Below, piece after piece: positions 9,570-18,058 of a DNA stretch of 64,000 nt. How positions within the stretch are numbered: the first letter of the stretch is position 1; every line of letters starts with the position of its first letter. Origin of the DNA: Aromatoleum tolulyticum. GTDB taxonomy: Bacteria; Pseudomonadota; Gammaproteobacteria; Burkholderiales; Rhodocyclaceae. The stretch covers positions 1-64,000 of the forward strand of contig NZ_FTMD01000017.1 in NCBI RefSeq assembly GCF_900156155.1. Reading direction: 5' to 3'. A program made the translations under genes and the position numbers. The notes beneath the pieces were generated by a model. The model made no database searches. It had not been told where the DNA came from and saw nothing but the letters and a program-made list of their open reading frames with translations.

Positions 9570-9842
9570 ATGAAAGTTCGTCACCTCGTCACCGCTGCCA
9601 CGACCCTCTGCATCGGTACCGCCGCGTTCGCCGGTCCGCAATGCACCGAGGCGCCGAAGTCGTCCTGGCTCACCGAAGACGTGATGAAGCAGAAGATCGC
9701 CACCGACGGCTATACGATCGACAAGTTCAAGGTCACGTCCGGCAACTGCTACGAGATCTACGGCAAGGACAAGGAAGGGAAGAAGGCCGAGGTGTACTTC
9801 AACCCGGTCGACGGCAGCGTCGTGAAGGCCAAGCAGGGCTGA
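9570..9842 (+). CDS. Secreted PepSY-like small protein
   Basis: A 90-residue protein with a signal peptide (about residues 1-21, ending AAFA) and one PepSY-type domain, recognisable from LTEDVMKQKIATDGYTIDKF and the following strand pattern ending VDGSVVKAKQ. The start MKVRHLV is preceded by GGAG. It is placed 23 bases before a cytochrome b561-like membrane protein, a common pairing in proteobacteria where the PepSY protein probably serves as periplasmic partner for electron transfer or metal handling. The exact function is not established. Confidence 0.75.
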   Translation: MKVRHLVTAATTLCIGTAAFAGPQCTEAPKSSWLTEDVMKQKIATDGYTIDKFKVTSGNCYEIYGKDKEGKKAEVYFNPVDGSVVKAKQG

Positions 9843-9865
9843 GGCGCGCGGCGCGGGAGTCGGCC

Positions 9866-10387
9866 ATGAGCAGCGAACGTATCCGCGTCTGGGACCTTCC
9901 CGTGCGCGTGTTCCACTGGGGGCTGGTGGCGATGTTCGCGACCGCCTGGCTAACGTCGGAGGACGCCGAGGCGCCGCACCGCTGGGCCGGCTACGTCGCC
10001 CTCGGCCTGCTCGCCTTCCGTATTGCATGGGGCTTCGTCGGCAGCCCGCACGCGCGCTTCGCGGACTTCGTGCCGCGCGCCGCGGTGCTGCGCGATTATG
10101 TCGGCAAGCTGCTGCGGGGGCGCGAGCCGCGCCACCTCGGCCACAACCCGGCCGCGGCGGTGATGATCCTGTTCCTGATGGCGATGGTCGCGCTGATCGG
10201 TGCCACCGGCTGGCTGATGACCACCGACTGGGGCTGGGGCAGCGAGGTCCTCGAGGAACTGCACGAGGGCGCCGTCAATTTCACCCTGCTGGCGGTCGTC
10301 GTGCACGTCGCGGCGGCGATCTTCGAAAGCGTGCGCCACCGCGAGAACCTTGTGCGCGCGATGGTCACCGGCTACAAGCGCCGCTGA
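9866..10387 (+). CDS. Cytochrome b561-like di-haem membrane protein
   Basis: A 173-residue protein with four hydrophobic segments. It begins with the family motif VWDLPVRVFHWGLV (first haem-ligand His), and further His residues sit in APHRWAGY, in the LHEGAVNF segment and in VVVHVAAAIFESV. This is the cytochrome b561 / Ni-Fe-hydrogenase-type cytochrome b fold, which passes electrons across the inner membrane. The gene lies just downstream of the PepSY protein and ends before a strong hairpin. Confidence 0.82.
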   Translation: MSSERIRVWDLPVRVFHWGLVAMFATAWLTSEDAEAPHRWAGYVALGLLAFRIAWGFVGSPHARFADFVPRAAVLRDYVGKLLRGREPRHLGHNPAAAVMILFLMAMVALIGATGWLMTTDWGWGSEVLEELHEGAVNFTLLAVVVHVAAAIFESVRHRENLVRAMVTGYKRR

Positions 10388-10412
10388 CGCGCACCACGGC
10401 TGCGAGAAATGC

Positions 10413-10444
10413 GGGCGGCGCCGGCAACGATTCCGGCGCCGCCC
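10413..10444. terminator. Hairpin between convergent genes
   Basis: A perfect 12-base stem (GGGCGGCGCCGG paired with CCGGCGCCGCCC) with an 8-base loop, located between the cytochrome b561 stop and the stop of the convergent mmsA gene. The plus-strand side is followed by GTGCTTTT. It probably terminates the plus-strand transcript and may also act on the minus strand. Confidence 0.7.
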
Positions 10445-10460
10445 GTGCTTTTGCGGCGCG

Positions 10461-11954
10461 TCAGCCGTTGCTCGGGAACGCGAACTGCGCCTTCTCGATG
10501 CCGGCCACCGCCCAGCGCTGCGTCATCGTCTTGCGCCGCGTGTAGAAGCGCACCGCGTCCGGTCCGTAGGCGTACAGGTCGCCGAACAGCGAGCGCTTCC
10601 AGCCGCCGAAGCTCTGGCACGCCACCGGTACCGGCAACGGCACGTTCACGCCCACCATGCCGACCTGCACGGTGTCGGTGAAATGCCGCGCGACTGCGCC
10701 GTCGCGCGTGAACACGCAGGTGCCGTTGCCGAACTCGTGTGCGTCGATGAGGCGGATCGCCTCGTCGAGGCTCCTCACGCGCACCACCGCGAGCACCGGC
10801 CCGAAGATCTCCTCGCGATACACGCGCATCGACGGCTGCACGTGGTCGAACAGCGTGCCGCCGAGGAAGAAGCCCTTCTCGTGGCCGGGCACCTTCAGCG
10901 TGCGACCGTCGACGACGAGCTGTGCCCCTTCCTCTGCGCCGAGGTCGATGTAGCTCCTGACCTTGTCACGGTGCGCCCCGGTCACCAGCGGCCCCATGTC
11001 CAGCCCGCGTTCCTTGCCGTTGCCGATCCTGAGCTCCTCGACCTTGGGCTTGAGGTGCGCGACCAGTTCGTCGCCCACCGCGTCGCCGACCGCGACGACC
11101 ACCGAGATCGCCATGCAGCGCTCGCCGCAGGAGCCGTAGGCCGCGCCCATGATGGCGTTGACCGCGTTGTCGAGGTCCGCGTCGGGCATCACCACCGCGT
11201 GGTTCTTCGCCCCGCCCAGCGCCTGCACGCGCTTGCCGTGCGCGGTGCCGGTCGCATAGATGTATTCCGCGATCGGCGTCGAGCCGACGAAGCTCACCGC
11301 CTGCACGCGCGGGTCGGTCAGCAGCGTATCGACGGCCTCCTTGTCGCCATTGACGACGTTGAACACGCCCGCCGGCAGGCCGGCCTCGGTCAGCAGTTCG
11401 GCCAGCAGCAGCGACGCCGACGGATCCTTCTCCGAGGGCTTCAGCACGAAGGTGTTGCCACAGGCGATCGCCATCGGGAACATCCACATCGGCACCATGG
11501 ACGGGAAATTGAACGGCGTGATCCCCGCGACCACGCCGAGCGGCGGAAATTCCGACCACGAATCGATGTCCGGACCGACGTCGCGGCTGTGCTCGCCCTT
11601 CAGGAACTCGGGCGCACCGCACGCGTACTCGACGACCTCGATGCCGCGCGCGAGCTCGCCGTGCGCGTCCTCCCACACCTTGCCGTGCTCCTCGACGATC
11701 GCCGCGACGACGCGGTCGGCGTTGCGCTCGAGCAGCTCCTTGAACCTGAACAGCACGCGTGCGCGCTTGAGCGGCGGCGTCTTGCGCCATGCCGGGAAGG
11801 CCGCGGCGGCGGCGGCGATCGCCTGCTCGACGGTCGCCTTCGACGCCATCGCGACATGGCGCACGGCGTGGCCGAGGGCCGGGTTGCAGACGGGCTGGCT
11901 GCGGTTCTGATCGGCGATGCGGGTGCCGCCGATGTAGTGTCCGAGGGTTTCCAT
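10461..11954 (-). CDS. mmsA: CoA-acylating (methyl)malonate-semialdehyde dehydrogenase
   Basis: A 497-residue aldehyde dehydrogenase superfamily enzyme of the CoA-acylating type. It has the MmsA hallmarks [29 protein letters not shown], the [16 protein letters not shown] block and the catalytic Cys in [12 protein letters not shown]. Such enzymes turn malonate semialdehyde to acetyl-CoA or methylmalonate semialdehyde to propanoyl-CoA, with NAD+ and CoA. The start MGN-like alternatives were not used: METLGHYI matches the family N-terminus and has purine-rich AGAGAGAG upstream. The aminotransferase gene 29 bases upstream in the same direction points to beta-alanine breakdown, as in the bauA/bauC pair of Pseudomonas; valine degradation is an alternative. 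Confidence 0.92.
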   Translation of the reverse strand: METLGHYIGGTRIADQNRSQPVCNPALGHAVRHVAMASKATVEQAIAAAAAAFPAWRKTPPLKRARVLFRFKELLERNADRVVAAIVEEHGKVWEDAHGELARGIEVVEYACGAPEFLKGEHSRDVGPDIDSWSEFPPLGVVAGITPFNFPSMVPMWMFPMAIACGNTFVLKPSEKDPSASLLLAELLTEAGLPAGVFNVVNGDKEAVDTLLTDPRVQAVSFVGSTPIAEYIYATGTAHGKRVQALGGAKNHAVVMPDADLDNAVNAIMGAAYGSCGERCMAISVVVAVGDAVGDELVAHLKPKVEELRIGNGKERGLDMGPLVTGAHRDKVRSYIDLGAEEGAQLVVDGRTLKVPGHEKGFFLGGTLFDHVQPSMRVYREEIFGPVLAVVRVRSLDEAIRLIDAHEFGNGTCVFTRDGAVARHFTDTVQVGMVGVNVPLPVPVACQSFGGWKRSLFGDLYAYGPDAVRFYTRRKTMTQRWAVAGIEKAQFAFPSNG

Positions 11955-11983
11955 TTCGCGGTGTCTCTCTCTTTGAGGTCGTG

Positions 11984-13291
11984 TCAGGTGACCGTGCGCA
12001 GCGCCTGGCGCACGGTGTCGAAAATACGGCCCAGCTCGTCGGGCGTCGAATCGAGGAAGGGCGAGAACTGCAGCACGTCGCCGCCGTTGCGGATCACCAC
12101 GCCGGCCTCGAAGCACTTCAGGAACACCTCGAAGCCGCGCGCACCCACCGCACCGGGGCGTGGCGCGAGTTCGATGCCGCCCATCAGGCCGACGTTGCGG
12201 ATGTCGACGACCTTCGCCTCCTCACGCAGCGAATGGATCATTTCCTCGAAGATCGGTTCCACGGCACGGGCGCGCGCGAAGCTGTCCTCCTCGCAGTAGG
12301 CGGCGAGCGTCGCCAGTCCCGCGGCGGCCGCGAGCGGGTGGCCGGAGTAGGTGTAGCCGTGGAAGAGTTCGACGACGTGCTCGGGACCCTGCATCAGCGC
12401 GTCATAGACGCCGTCGCGCACGATCACCGCGCCCATCGGCACGACGCCGTTGGTGAGCCCCTTCGCGGTCGTGATGATGTCCGGCGTCACGCCGAAGCGC
12501 GCCGCGGCAAAGGGCGCGCCGACGCGGCCGAAGGCGGTGATCACCTCGTCGAAGATCAGCAGGATGCCGTGCCGGTCGCAGATCTCGCGCAGGCGCTGCA
12601 GGTAGCCGATCGGCGGGACGAGGATGCCGGTCGAGCCCGCGACGGGTTCCACGATCACCGCGGCGATGTTGGAGGCGTCATGCAGCGCGCACAGGCGCTC
12701 GAGGTCGTCGGCGAGCTGCGCGCCCCACGCCGGCTGCCCTTTCGAGAAGGCCATGTCGGCAGCGCTATAGGTATGGCGGAGGTGATCGACCCCTGGCAGC
12801 AGCGTCGCGCTGAACACCTTGCGGTTGCCGGGGATGCCGCCCACCGACAGGCCGCCGAAGTTCACGCCGTGGTAGCCGCGCTCGCGCCCGATCAACCGCG
12901 TGCGCTGGCCTTCGCCGCGCGCGCGGTGGTAGGCCAGCGCGATCTTCAGCGCCGTGTCGGCCGACTCCGACCCCGAGTTCGTGAAGAACACCTTGCCCAT
13001 GCCGGCCGGGGCCAGCGCGGCGACCTCGCGGGCGAGCGCGATCGCCTTGTCGTTGGTGACCTGGAAGCCCATCGCGTAATCGAGGGTGGCGACCTGCTCC
13101 TGCACCGCGGCGACGATCTTCGGATGGCAGTGGCCGAGGCCGCAGGTCCACAGTCCCGAGAAGCCGTCGAGCAGCTGCCGCCCGTCGTCGGTCGTGTAGT
13201 AGTGGCCGCGCGCGCCGGTGATCACGCGGGGCGATTTCCAGAACGCGCGGTTCGCGGTGAAGGGCAGCCAGAAGGCCTGGTCGTGGGACAT
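11984..13291 (-). CDS. Class III omega-amino acid:pyruvate aminotransferase (beta-alanine transaminase-like)
   Basis: A 435-residue PLP enzyme of aminotransferase class III. Visible family motifs include [31 protein letters not shown] (PLP phosphate binding), [15 protein letters not shown] (Asp that contacts the PLP ring) and TTAKGLTNG with the Schiff-base lysine. The closest remembered relatives are BauA-type beta-alanine:pyruvate transaminases. It would feed malonate semialdehyde to the dehydrogenase encoded 29 bases downstream. The ATG has an AAGGAG six bases upstream. A LysR regulator is divergent, and probably controls the pair in response to beta-alanine or a related amino acid. Confidence 0.9.
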   Translation of the reverse strand: MSHDQAFWLPFTANRAFWKSPRVITGARGHYYTTDDGRQLLDGFSGLWTCGLGHCHPKIVAAVQEQVATLDYAMGFQVTNDKAIALAREVAALAPAGMGKVFFTNSGSESADTALKIALAYHRARGEGQRTRLIGRERGYHGVNFGGLSVGGIPGNRKVFSATLLPGVDHLRHTYSAADMAFSKGQPAWGAQLADDLERLCALHDASNIAAVIVEPVAGSTGILVPPIGYLQRLREICDRHGILLIFDEVITAFGRVGAPFAAARFGVTPDIITTAKGLTNGVVPMGAVIVRDGVYDALMQGPEHVVELFHGYTYSGHPLAAAAGLATLAAYCEEDSFARARAVEPIFEEMIHSLREEAKVVDIRNVGLMGGIELAPRPGAVGARGFEVFLKCFEAGVVIRNGGDVLQFSPFLDSTPDELGRIFDTVRQALRTVT

Positions 13292-13332
13292 GCGGAGCTC
13301 CTTGTGGGGTCGCGACCATCGTACGGAGACTA

Positions 13333-13364
13333 TTGCGTGCAGAAAACGACAAGATGCGTACGCA
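13333..13364. promoter_or_regulatory. Candidate LysR operator with inverted repeats
   Basis: Between the divergent aminotransferase and LysR genes lies TTGCGTGCA (13333-13341) and the perfect palindrome TGCGTACGCA (13355-13364), so that TTGCGT and ACGCAA also face each other across the whole site. The symmetric half sites and position fit a LysR binding region. This is inference from sequence symmetry only. Confidence 0.45.
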
Positions 13365-13393
13365 AGGTTTCGGATAAATGAAACAATGTGCCG

Positions 13394-14329
13394 ATGAAGA
13401 CACGAGCTCTCCTTGCCAGCCTCGCCGAAGCCGACCTGCGCCTGCTGCGCGTGTTCATCGCCATCGCCGAATCCGGCGGCCTCGCGGCGGCCGAGCTGCG
13501 TCTCAACATCAGCCGCTCGGTGATCAGCCGTCACCTCAAGGATCTCGAAGTGCGCCTCGGCGTGCGCCTGTGCGAGCGCGGCCGCGCCGGTTTCGCGCTG
13601 ACCGAGGAAGGCCGGGTCGTGCTCGACGCGGCGCGGCGCCTGCTCGCGCAGATCGAAGCTTTCCGCAGCGAAGTCGCCGAGCTGCACGCCGGCATGCGCG
13701 GCGAACTCAACCTCGTGATGTTCGACAAGATCGTGTCCAACCCCGGCTGCCGCCTTGCCGACGCGATCGCCGCCTTCGGCGCCGAGGCCCCCGCGGTGAC
13801 GCTCAACGTCTTCGTCGCCGGCAGCAGCGAGATCGAGAAGGGTCTCCTCGATGGGCGTTTCCACGTCGCCGTCCATCCCTTCCACCGCGCGAGCGACAGC
13901 TTCACCTCGGTGCATCTGTTCGACGAATTCCTGCCGCTCTACGCCTCGCCGCGCCATCCGCTGCTCGCCGGCGGGCGCCTGCCGTCCGACGACGAACTGC
14001 GCCGCGCCGCCTTCGTCGGCCTCGGCTACCACTCGCCGAACATGGAGAGCTTCTGGCGCCTGGGCCTGCAGCCCGCCGCGCGCGCCTTCGAGCAGGAGGC
14101 GAGCGTGCTGCTGATCCGCTCCGGGCGCTACGTCGGCTTCCTGCCGGACCACTACGCGCAGGCCTTCGAGGCGCGCGGCGAAATCGTGCGCATTCCGTCC
14201 GAAACCCTGCGCTATTCGTGCGAATGGCAGGCATCGATCGCGCGCACGCCCCCGCCGGGACGCGTCGCGCGGCGCTTCATGGAGATTCTCGTCGCCCTGC
14301 ATGCCCCAGCCGCCGCGTCCGGAGCCTGA
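13394..14329 (+). CDS. LysR-family transcriptional regulator (probable regulator of the aminotransferase/mmsA pair)
   Basis: A 311-residue LysR protein. The helix-turn-helix (residues about 15-75) reads SGGLAAAELRLNISRSVISR and then LKDLEVRLGVRLCERGRAG, and the co-inducer domain follows from about 95. The ATG coding MKTRALL was chosen; a GTG two codons upstream (13388) is an equally open alternative, and no clear ribosome binding site precedes either. It is divergent from the class III aminotransferase, with 102 bases between. In Pseudomonas a LysR regulator (BauR) controls beta-alanine catabolic genes, so an equivalent role is likely here. Confidence 0.88.
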   Translation: MKTRALLASLAEADLRLLRVFIAIAESGGLAAAELRLNISRSVISRHLKDLEVRLGVRLCERGRAGFALTEEGRVVLDAARRLLAQIEAFRSEVAELHAGMRGELNLVMFDKIVSNPGCRLADAIAAFGAEAPAVTLNVFVAGSSEIEKGLLDGRFHVAVHPFHRASDSFTSVHLFDEFLPLYASPRHPLLAGGRLPSDDELRRAAFVGLGYHSPNMESFWRLGLQPAARAFEQEASVLLIRSGRYVGFLPDHYAQAFEARGEIVRIPSETLRYSCEWQASIARTPPPGRVARRFMEILVALHAPAAASGA

Positions 14330-14538
14330 AAACGCCTCTCCGGCGCGAATTTTCCGCCGGTTTTCGCGGTGAAAACGGTGCTCGCGCGGGAACGGCCGGC
14401 GGACGGTTTTCGCCGGCTTTGGTGTTTGCCCTGATTTCCGATCAGCCGCAAGGCATCCGAAAATGTGTCCATGGCATCGAAACATGCTTTGGAATTTGTA
14501 TCGTTGACGCGGACGAATGCCCCGCAAGCCGCGACAAT

Positions 14539-14546
14539 GCTAGAAT
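14539..14546 (+). promoter_or_regulatory. Candidate extended -10 promoter element of the HU gene
   Basis: The sequence TGCTAGAAT includes TAGAAT at 14541-14546 with the TG of an extended -10 element, 54 bases ahead of the HU start codon. A recognisable -35 at 17 bases is missing; a TTGACG at 14504-14509 is too far away to pair with it. The call is therefore tentative. The 271 bases between the LysR stop and the HU start hold nothing else that I can name. Confidence 0.4.
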
Positions 14547-14600
14547 CCGGCACGTTAGATGTGCAGCACCGAACAACTCACACACCAATCGAGGTAAAGC

Positions 14601-14876
14601 ATGAACAAAGGTGAATTCGTCGAAGCCCTGGCTGACCGTCTGGATGTTTCGCGCGCTCAGGCCGACCGTGCCCTGTCCGCCGTGCTGGACATCATCGCCG
14701 AGCGCATGGCCGCGGGCGAGAAAGTGTCGTTCACGGGCTTCGGTTCCTTTGAAGTGTCCGAGCGCGCCGAGCGCACCGGCCGCAACCCGCAGACCGGCGC
14801 CTCGATCAAGATCGCCGCTTCGCGCGTGCCGAAGTTCTCGGCCGGCGCGACGCTGAAGGGCGCCGTCAACGGCTGA
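14601..14876 (+). CDS. hupB: HU-family DNA-binding protein (HU-beta-like)
   Basis: A 91-residue histone-like protein with full-length HU/IHF fold. It starts MNKGEFVEALADRLDVSRAQ, carries VSFTGFGSFEV and the DNA-binding arm region RTGRNPQTGASIKIAASRVP, and ends in the typical KFSAGATLKGAVNG. HU bends and compacts DNA and assists replication, recombination and transcription. GAGGTAAAGC directly precedes the ATG as ribosome binding site. It is a single gene with its own promoter region and a strong terminator behind it. Confidence 0.95.
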   Translation: MNKGEFVEALADRLDVSRAQADRALSAVLDIIAERMAAGEKVSFTGFGSFEVSERAERTGRNPQTGASIKIAASRVPKFSAGATLKGAVNG

Positions 14877-14904
14877 TCCTGCCGTCTCGCACCGCAGTGA
14901 AGAG

Positions 14905-14940
14905 GGCCCGACGCCGGCAGGCGTCGGGCCTTTTGATTTT
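14905..14940 (+). terminator. Rho-independent terminator of the HU gene
   Basis: A perfect 11-base stem (GGCCCGACGCC with GGCGTCGGGCC), a GGCA loop and a TTTTGATTTTG tail, 28 bases after the HU stop. Confidence 0.93.
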
Positions 14941-15318
14941 GTGCTTTCCCGGAATTGCAAAATCGGCTACCATTGCCGTCGTTGTGCAATGCAGCAGTCG
15001 GTTTATTTTCAGGTCTTAACTCGCGGGACAGGATTCCGCGGACCCAGCCGAGGGACTGTATCCACAGCCCCATCGCCCCCGACCCTCCCGTCGAACTCCT
15101 CTCGTTCTCCTGATCGATAGGCATCGCGAATGCCGGTTGGTGCCGATGCGCGGTCGCATCCGTCGTCCTCTTTCGACGGTATCCGACCGGCCCAAGCCCA
15201 TCGCGCGCTTGCCGCCACCGCGTCCTCCGTGGACGGTGCGATGCCTTTTCATTGGCCCGGAAAACCGGGCCGGATCCCGTTGCGACCACCCGTCGCGGCG
15301 GAAACACAGGAAGAACCC
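14941..15318 (+). other. Long gene-free leader ahead of the DEAD-box helicase
   Basis: 378 bases without a credible gene. The first 70 bases are comparatively AT-rich and could carry the promoter, though I cannot place a confident -35/-10 pair. The remainder is GC-rich and would be transcribed as a leader of up to about 300 bases. A stable hairpin GGCCCGG-AAAA-CCGGGCC lies at 15254-15271. A frame upstream of the helicase start stays open through part of this region but shows no family similarity. Long structured leaders are known for cold-induced RNA helicases, which makes post-transcriptional control plausible. Confidence 0.5.
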
Positions 15319-16812
15319 ATGACGTTCAACGAACTCGGCCTCAACGAACTGCTGCTGAAGGCCATCGAAACCACCGGCTACACCATCCCCACCGAAGTGC
15401 AGATCAAGGCGATTCCCGCTGCGCTCGCCGGTGCCGACCTGATGGTGTCGTCGCATACCGGCAGCGGCAAGACCGCCGCCTTCACGCTGCCCAGCCTCTC
15501 GCGCATCGTCGAACGCAAGCCCGCGCCCGGCGCCGGCCCGCGTATCCTCGTGCTGACCCCGACGCGCGAACTCGCGCTGCAGGTCGAGAAGGCCGTGAAG
15601 ACCTACGGTCGTAACCTGCGCTGGCTCAACACCGCCTGCCTCGTCGGCGGCGCGCCCTTCTTCGCCCAGGTGAAGCAGCTGCAGCGCCCGGTCGACGTCG
15701 TCGTCGCGACCCCGGGCCGCCTCATCGACCACCTCACGCGCCGCAAGATCAAGCTGTCGGACGTCGAGACCCTGGTGCTGGACGAAGCCGACCGCATGCT
15801 CGACATGGGCTTCGTCGAGGACATCGAGACCATCGTCGCCGCGACCCCCTCCAGCCGCCAGACCCTGCTGTTCTCGGCGACGCTGGACGGCGTCGTCGGC
15901 AACCTCGCGAGCAAGATGCAGCGCAACCCGCAACGCATCGAGATCGCCGCCACGGTCGAGAACCGCGGCAACATCGAACAACGCCTGATGATGGCCGACA
16001 ACCTCGTGCACAAGACGCGCCTGCTCGAATCGCTGCTCGGTGACGAAGGGCTGCAGCAGGCCGTGGTGTTCACCGCAACCAAGCGCAGCGCCGAGGAAGT
16101 GTCGCTGTCGCTGCAGGAAAAGGGTTTTTCGGCCGCCGCATTGCATGGCGACATGCACCAGACCGCGCGTAACCGCACCCTCGACAAGCTGCGCCAGGGC
16201 CGCATCGGCGTGCTCGTCGCGACCGACGTCGCCGCACGCGGCATCGACGTCGCCGGCATCAGCCACGTCATCAATTTCGACCCGCCGCGCCAGGTCGAGG
16301 ACTACGTGCACCGTATCGGGCGTACCGGCCGCGCCGGTCGCGACGGCATCGCGATCACGATGTCGGGTCCGCGCGAGATGGGCATCATCCGTGCAATCGA
16401 ACGCTTCACCGGCAAACGCCTCGACGTGCACACCATCGCCGGTCTCGAGCCGACGCTGCGTCCGACCTCGCCGCGTCGCCCGTCGGGCGGTGGCGGTGGC
16501 AAGCCGGGCTACGGCAGCGGCCGTCCGTCCAGCGGTTCGTCGTGGAGCCGCGATTCGCGCGACGCGCGTCCGGGCGCCGGCAAGGGCTGGTCGTCGGAAG
16601 GACCGGGCAGCAACCGTGGTGGCGAGCGCAGCAGCGCTCCGCGCGAGGAGCGCCCCGGCGTCGGCCGCAGCGAGCCGCGCAGCTTCGGCGATCGCAGCGC
16701 CTTTCCGCGCGACGACCGCGCTCCCCGCCGTGAAGGCTCGCGCGACGGCGCCCGTTTCGGCGGCGACCGTCCGGAAGGCGCCCGCCGTCCGCGTCCGGCT
16801 TTTCGTGACTGA
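15319..16812 (+). CDS. DEAD-box ATP-dependent RNA helicase with Arg/Gly-rich tail
   Basis: A 497-residue helicase of the RhlE/SrmB/DeaD class. All core motifs are present: a Q-motif near residues 20-28, motif I HTGSGKT, Ia PTRELALQ, II DEAD (VLDEADRML), III SAT, V ATDVAARGID and VI HRIGRTGRAG. After about residue 385 the chain becomes a low-complexity tail rich in Arg, Gly and Ser, which in related enzymes adds unspecific RNA binding. It remodels RNA in ribosome assembly or mRNA decay, often in the cold. The ATG coding MTFNELGL is preceded by AGGAAG; the open frame farther upstream is leader. A long hairpin follows the stop. Confidence 0.92.
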   Translation: MTFNELGLNELLLKAIETTGYTIPTEVQIKAIPAALAGADLMVSSHTGSGKTAAFTLPSLSRIVERKPAPGAGPRILVLTPTRELALQVEKAVKTYGRNLRWLNTACLVGGAPFFAQVKQLQRPVDVVVATPGRLIDHLTRRKIKLSDVETLVLDEADRMLDMGFVEDIETIVAATPSSRQTLLFSATLDGVVGNLASKMQRNPQRIEIAATVENRGNIEQRLMMADNLVHKTRLLESLLGDEGLQQAVVFTATKRSAEEVSLSLQEKGFSAAALHGDMHQTARNRTLDKLRQGRIGVLVATDVAARGIDVAGISHVINFDPPRQVEDYVHRIGRTGRAGRDGIAITMSGPREMGIIRAIERFTGKRLDVHTIAGLEPTLRPTSPRRPSGGGGGKPGYGSGRPSSGSSWSRDSRDARPGAGKGWSSEGPGSNRGGERSSAPREERPGVGRSEPRSFGDRSAFPRDDRAPRREGSRDGARFGGDRPEGARRPRPAFRD

Positions 16813-16852
16813 GTGATGCCGGCTCCCGCGCGAGCGGGGGCGCAGTGACCGG

Positions 16853-16891
16853 GAAGGCCCGGGTCGTGCAGCGATGCACGCCCGGGCCTTC
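16853..16891 (+). terminator. Long hairpin downstream of the helicase gene
   Basis: GAAGGCCCGGG at 16853-16863 pairs with CCCGGGCCTTC at 16881-16891, and the inner CGTGCA/TGCACG extends the stem around a GCGA loop, giving about 17 pairs. There is no long T run behind it, so it could be a weak terminator or an mRNA 3' protection element. Confidence 0.6.
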
Positions 16892-16930
16892 TGCATTGGT
16901 GCGCGTGCACGGCGCACGCCGGGTGCAGAA

Positions 16931-16956
16931 ATGAAAAACGGGCCGCGCAGGCCCGT
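16931..16956 (-). terminator. Rho-independent terminator of the nusB-rib cluster
   Basis: Read on the minus strand, ACGGGCC-TGCGC-GGCCCGT is followed by TTTTTCAT. The hairpin lies about 115 bases past the nusB stop and matches an intrinsic terminator for the minus-strand riboflavin/nusB transcript. Confidence 0.75.
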
Positions 16957-16965
16957 CGATGAATA

Positions 16966-17025
16966 CCGTTCGGGCTGAGCCTGTCGAAGCCTGCAATTGC
17001 CCTTCGACAGGCTCAGGGCGAACGG
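16966..17025. repeat. REP-like palindromic repeat
   Basis: Two 24-base arms, one at 16966-16989 and the other at 17002-17025, form an inverted repeat with two mismatches around a 12-base spacer. The core CTTCGACAGGCTCAG with GCGAACGG is a palindromic repeat that I know from intergenic regions of many proteobacterial genomes. It lies between the minus-strand terminator and the nusB stop, thus inside the nusB 3' transcript region. Whether it has a function is unknown; such elements are often moved by a REP-associated transposase, not encoded here. Confidence 0.8.
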
Positions 17026-17069
17026 AGGTGCAGGATCGGCGCGGCGTTAGCGCGGCCCGCGCCTGGCGT

Positions 17070-17516
17070 TCAGGACTTCGCGTCCTTCGCGGCGTTCACC
17101 TCGACCGCGCGCAGCTTGGCCGCGAGCTTGTCGAGCACGCCGTTCACGAAGCGGTGGCCTTCGGTGCCGCCGTAGCTCTTCGCGAGCTCGATCGCCTCGT
17201 TGATGATCACGCGGTAAGGCGTGTCGGGGGCGATCTTCAGCTCGTGCGTGGCGAGCAGCAGGATCGCGCGCTCGACCGGCGAGAGTTCCTCGACGGAGCG
17301 GTGGATGAAGGGGACGAACTCCTCCTGCAGCGACGCGACGTTCGCGAGCGTGCCGCGCAGCAGGCTGATGAAGAGTTCGCGATCGGCCTTGTCGAAGCCG
17401 GTGACCTGGGCGACGTGCTCCTCGATCACGGGGACCGAGTTGCCCGACAGCAGCCACTGGTAGATGCCCTGCAGGGCGAATTCGCGCGCGCGGCGCCGTG
17501 CTGCCTTGCCGCTCAT
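17070..17516 (-). CDS. nusB: Transcription antitermination factor NusB
   Basis: A 148-residue all-helical protein with the NusB signature: [20 protein letters not shown] at the N-terminus, the central [15 protein letters not shown] and the C-terminal [28 protein letters not shown]. NusB with NusE binds boxA in rRNA leader transcripts and prevents termination. Its start overlaps the ribH stop by four bases (ATGA), so the two genes are translationally coupled; the ribH-nusB order is conserved in most proteobacteria. Confidence 0.95.
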   Translation of the reverse strand: MSGKAARRRAREFALQGIYQWLLSGNSVPVIEEHVAQVTGFDKADRELFISLLRGTLANVASLQEEFVPFIHRSVEELSPVERAILLLATHELKIAPDTPYRVIINEAIELAKSYGGTEGHRFVNGVLDKLAAKLRAVEVNAAKDAKS

Positions 17517-17983
17517 TTGAGCATCCGCAGCAGGCGGGCCATCTCGACCGCGGTGCGCGCGCAGTCGCTGCCTTTTTCCTGCATCCGCGCGAGCGCCTGG
17601 TCGTCGTCCTCGGTCGTGAGCACGCCGTTGGCGATCGGCATGCCGGTGTCGAGACCGATGCGGTTGATGCCCGCGCCCATCTCGTTGGACACCAGCTCGA
17701 AGTGGTAGGTCTCGCCGCGGATCACCGCGCCCAGCGCGATCAGGGCGTCGTAGCGGCCGCTGCGCGCCATGGCCTGCAGCGTGAGGGGAACTTCCAGCGC
17801 GCCGGGGACGGTCGCGATGCGGATCAGGTCGGGCGCGACGCCGAGGCGCTGCAGCTCGGCGGTGCAGGCGGACAGCAGGCCTTCGCACACGTCCTGGTTG
17901 AAGCGGCTCATGACGATGCCGATGCGCAGGCCGTGGCCGCTCAGATCGGGCTCGAATTCGGGGATGTTGTCGTAACGGGCCAT
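17513..17983 (-). CDS. ribH: 6,7-dimethyl-8-ribityllumazine synthase
   Basis: A 156-residue RibH subunit. It has the N-terminal [15 protein letters not shown], the substrate-binding [15 protein letters not shown] and [19 protein letters not shown] with the catalytic His. The enzyme condenses 5-amino-6-ribitylaminouracil with 3,4-dihydroxy-2-butanone 4-phosphate, the product of the RibB domain encoded 75 bases upstream. It assembles as a pentamer or 60-mer capsid in the cytoplasm. Part of the minus-strand cluster ribE, ribB, ribH, nusB. Confidence 0.95.
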   Translation of the reverse strand: MARYDNIPEFEPDLSGHGLRIGIVMSRFNQDVCEGLLSACTAELQRLGVAPDLIRIATVPGALEVPLTLQAMARSGRYDALIALGAVIRGETYHFELVSNEMGAGINRIGLDTGMPIANGVLTTEDDDQALARMQEKGSDCARTAVEMARLLRMLK

Positions 17984-18058
17984 GTTCGGTTCTTTCGGAA
18001 GCGGAAAAGCCGGAAATCTACAGGACTTCCGGCACGGTAAAACGTCGAGGGTACCACC

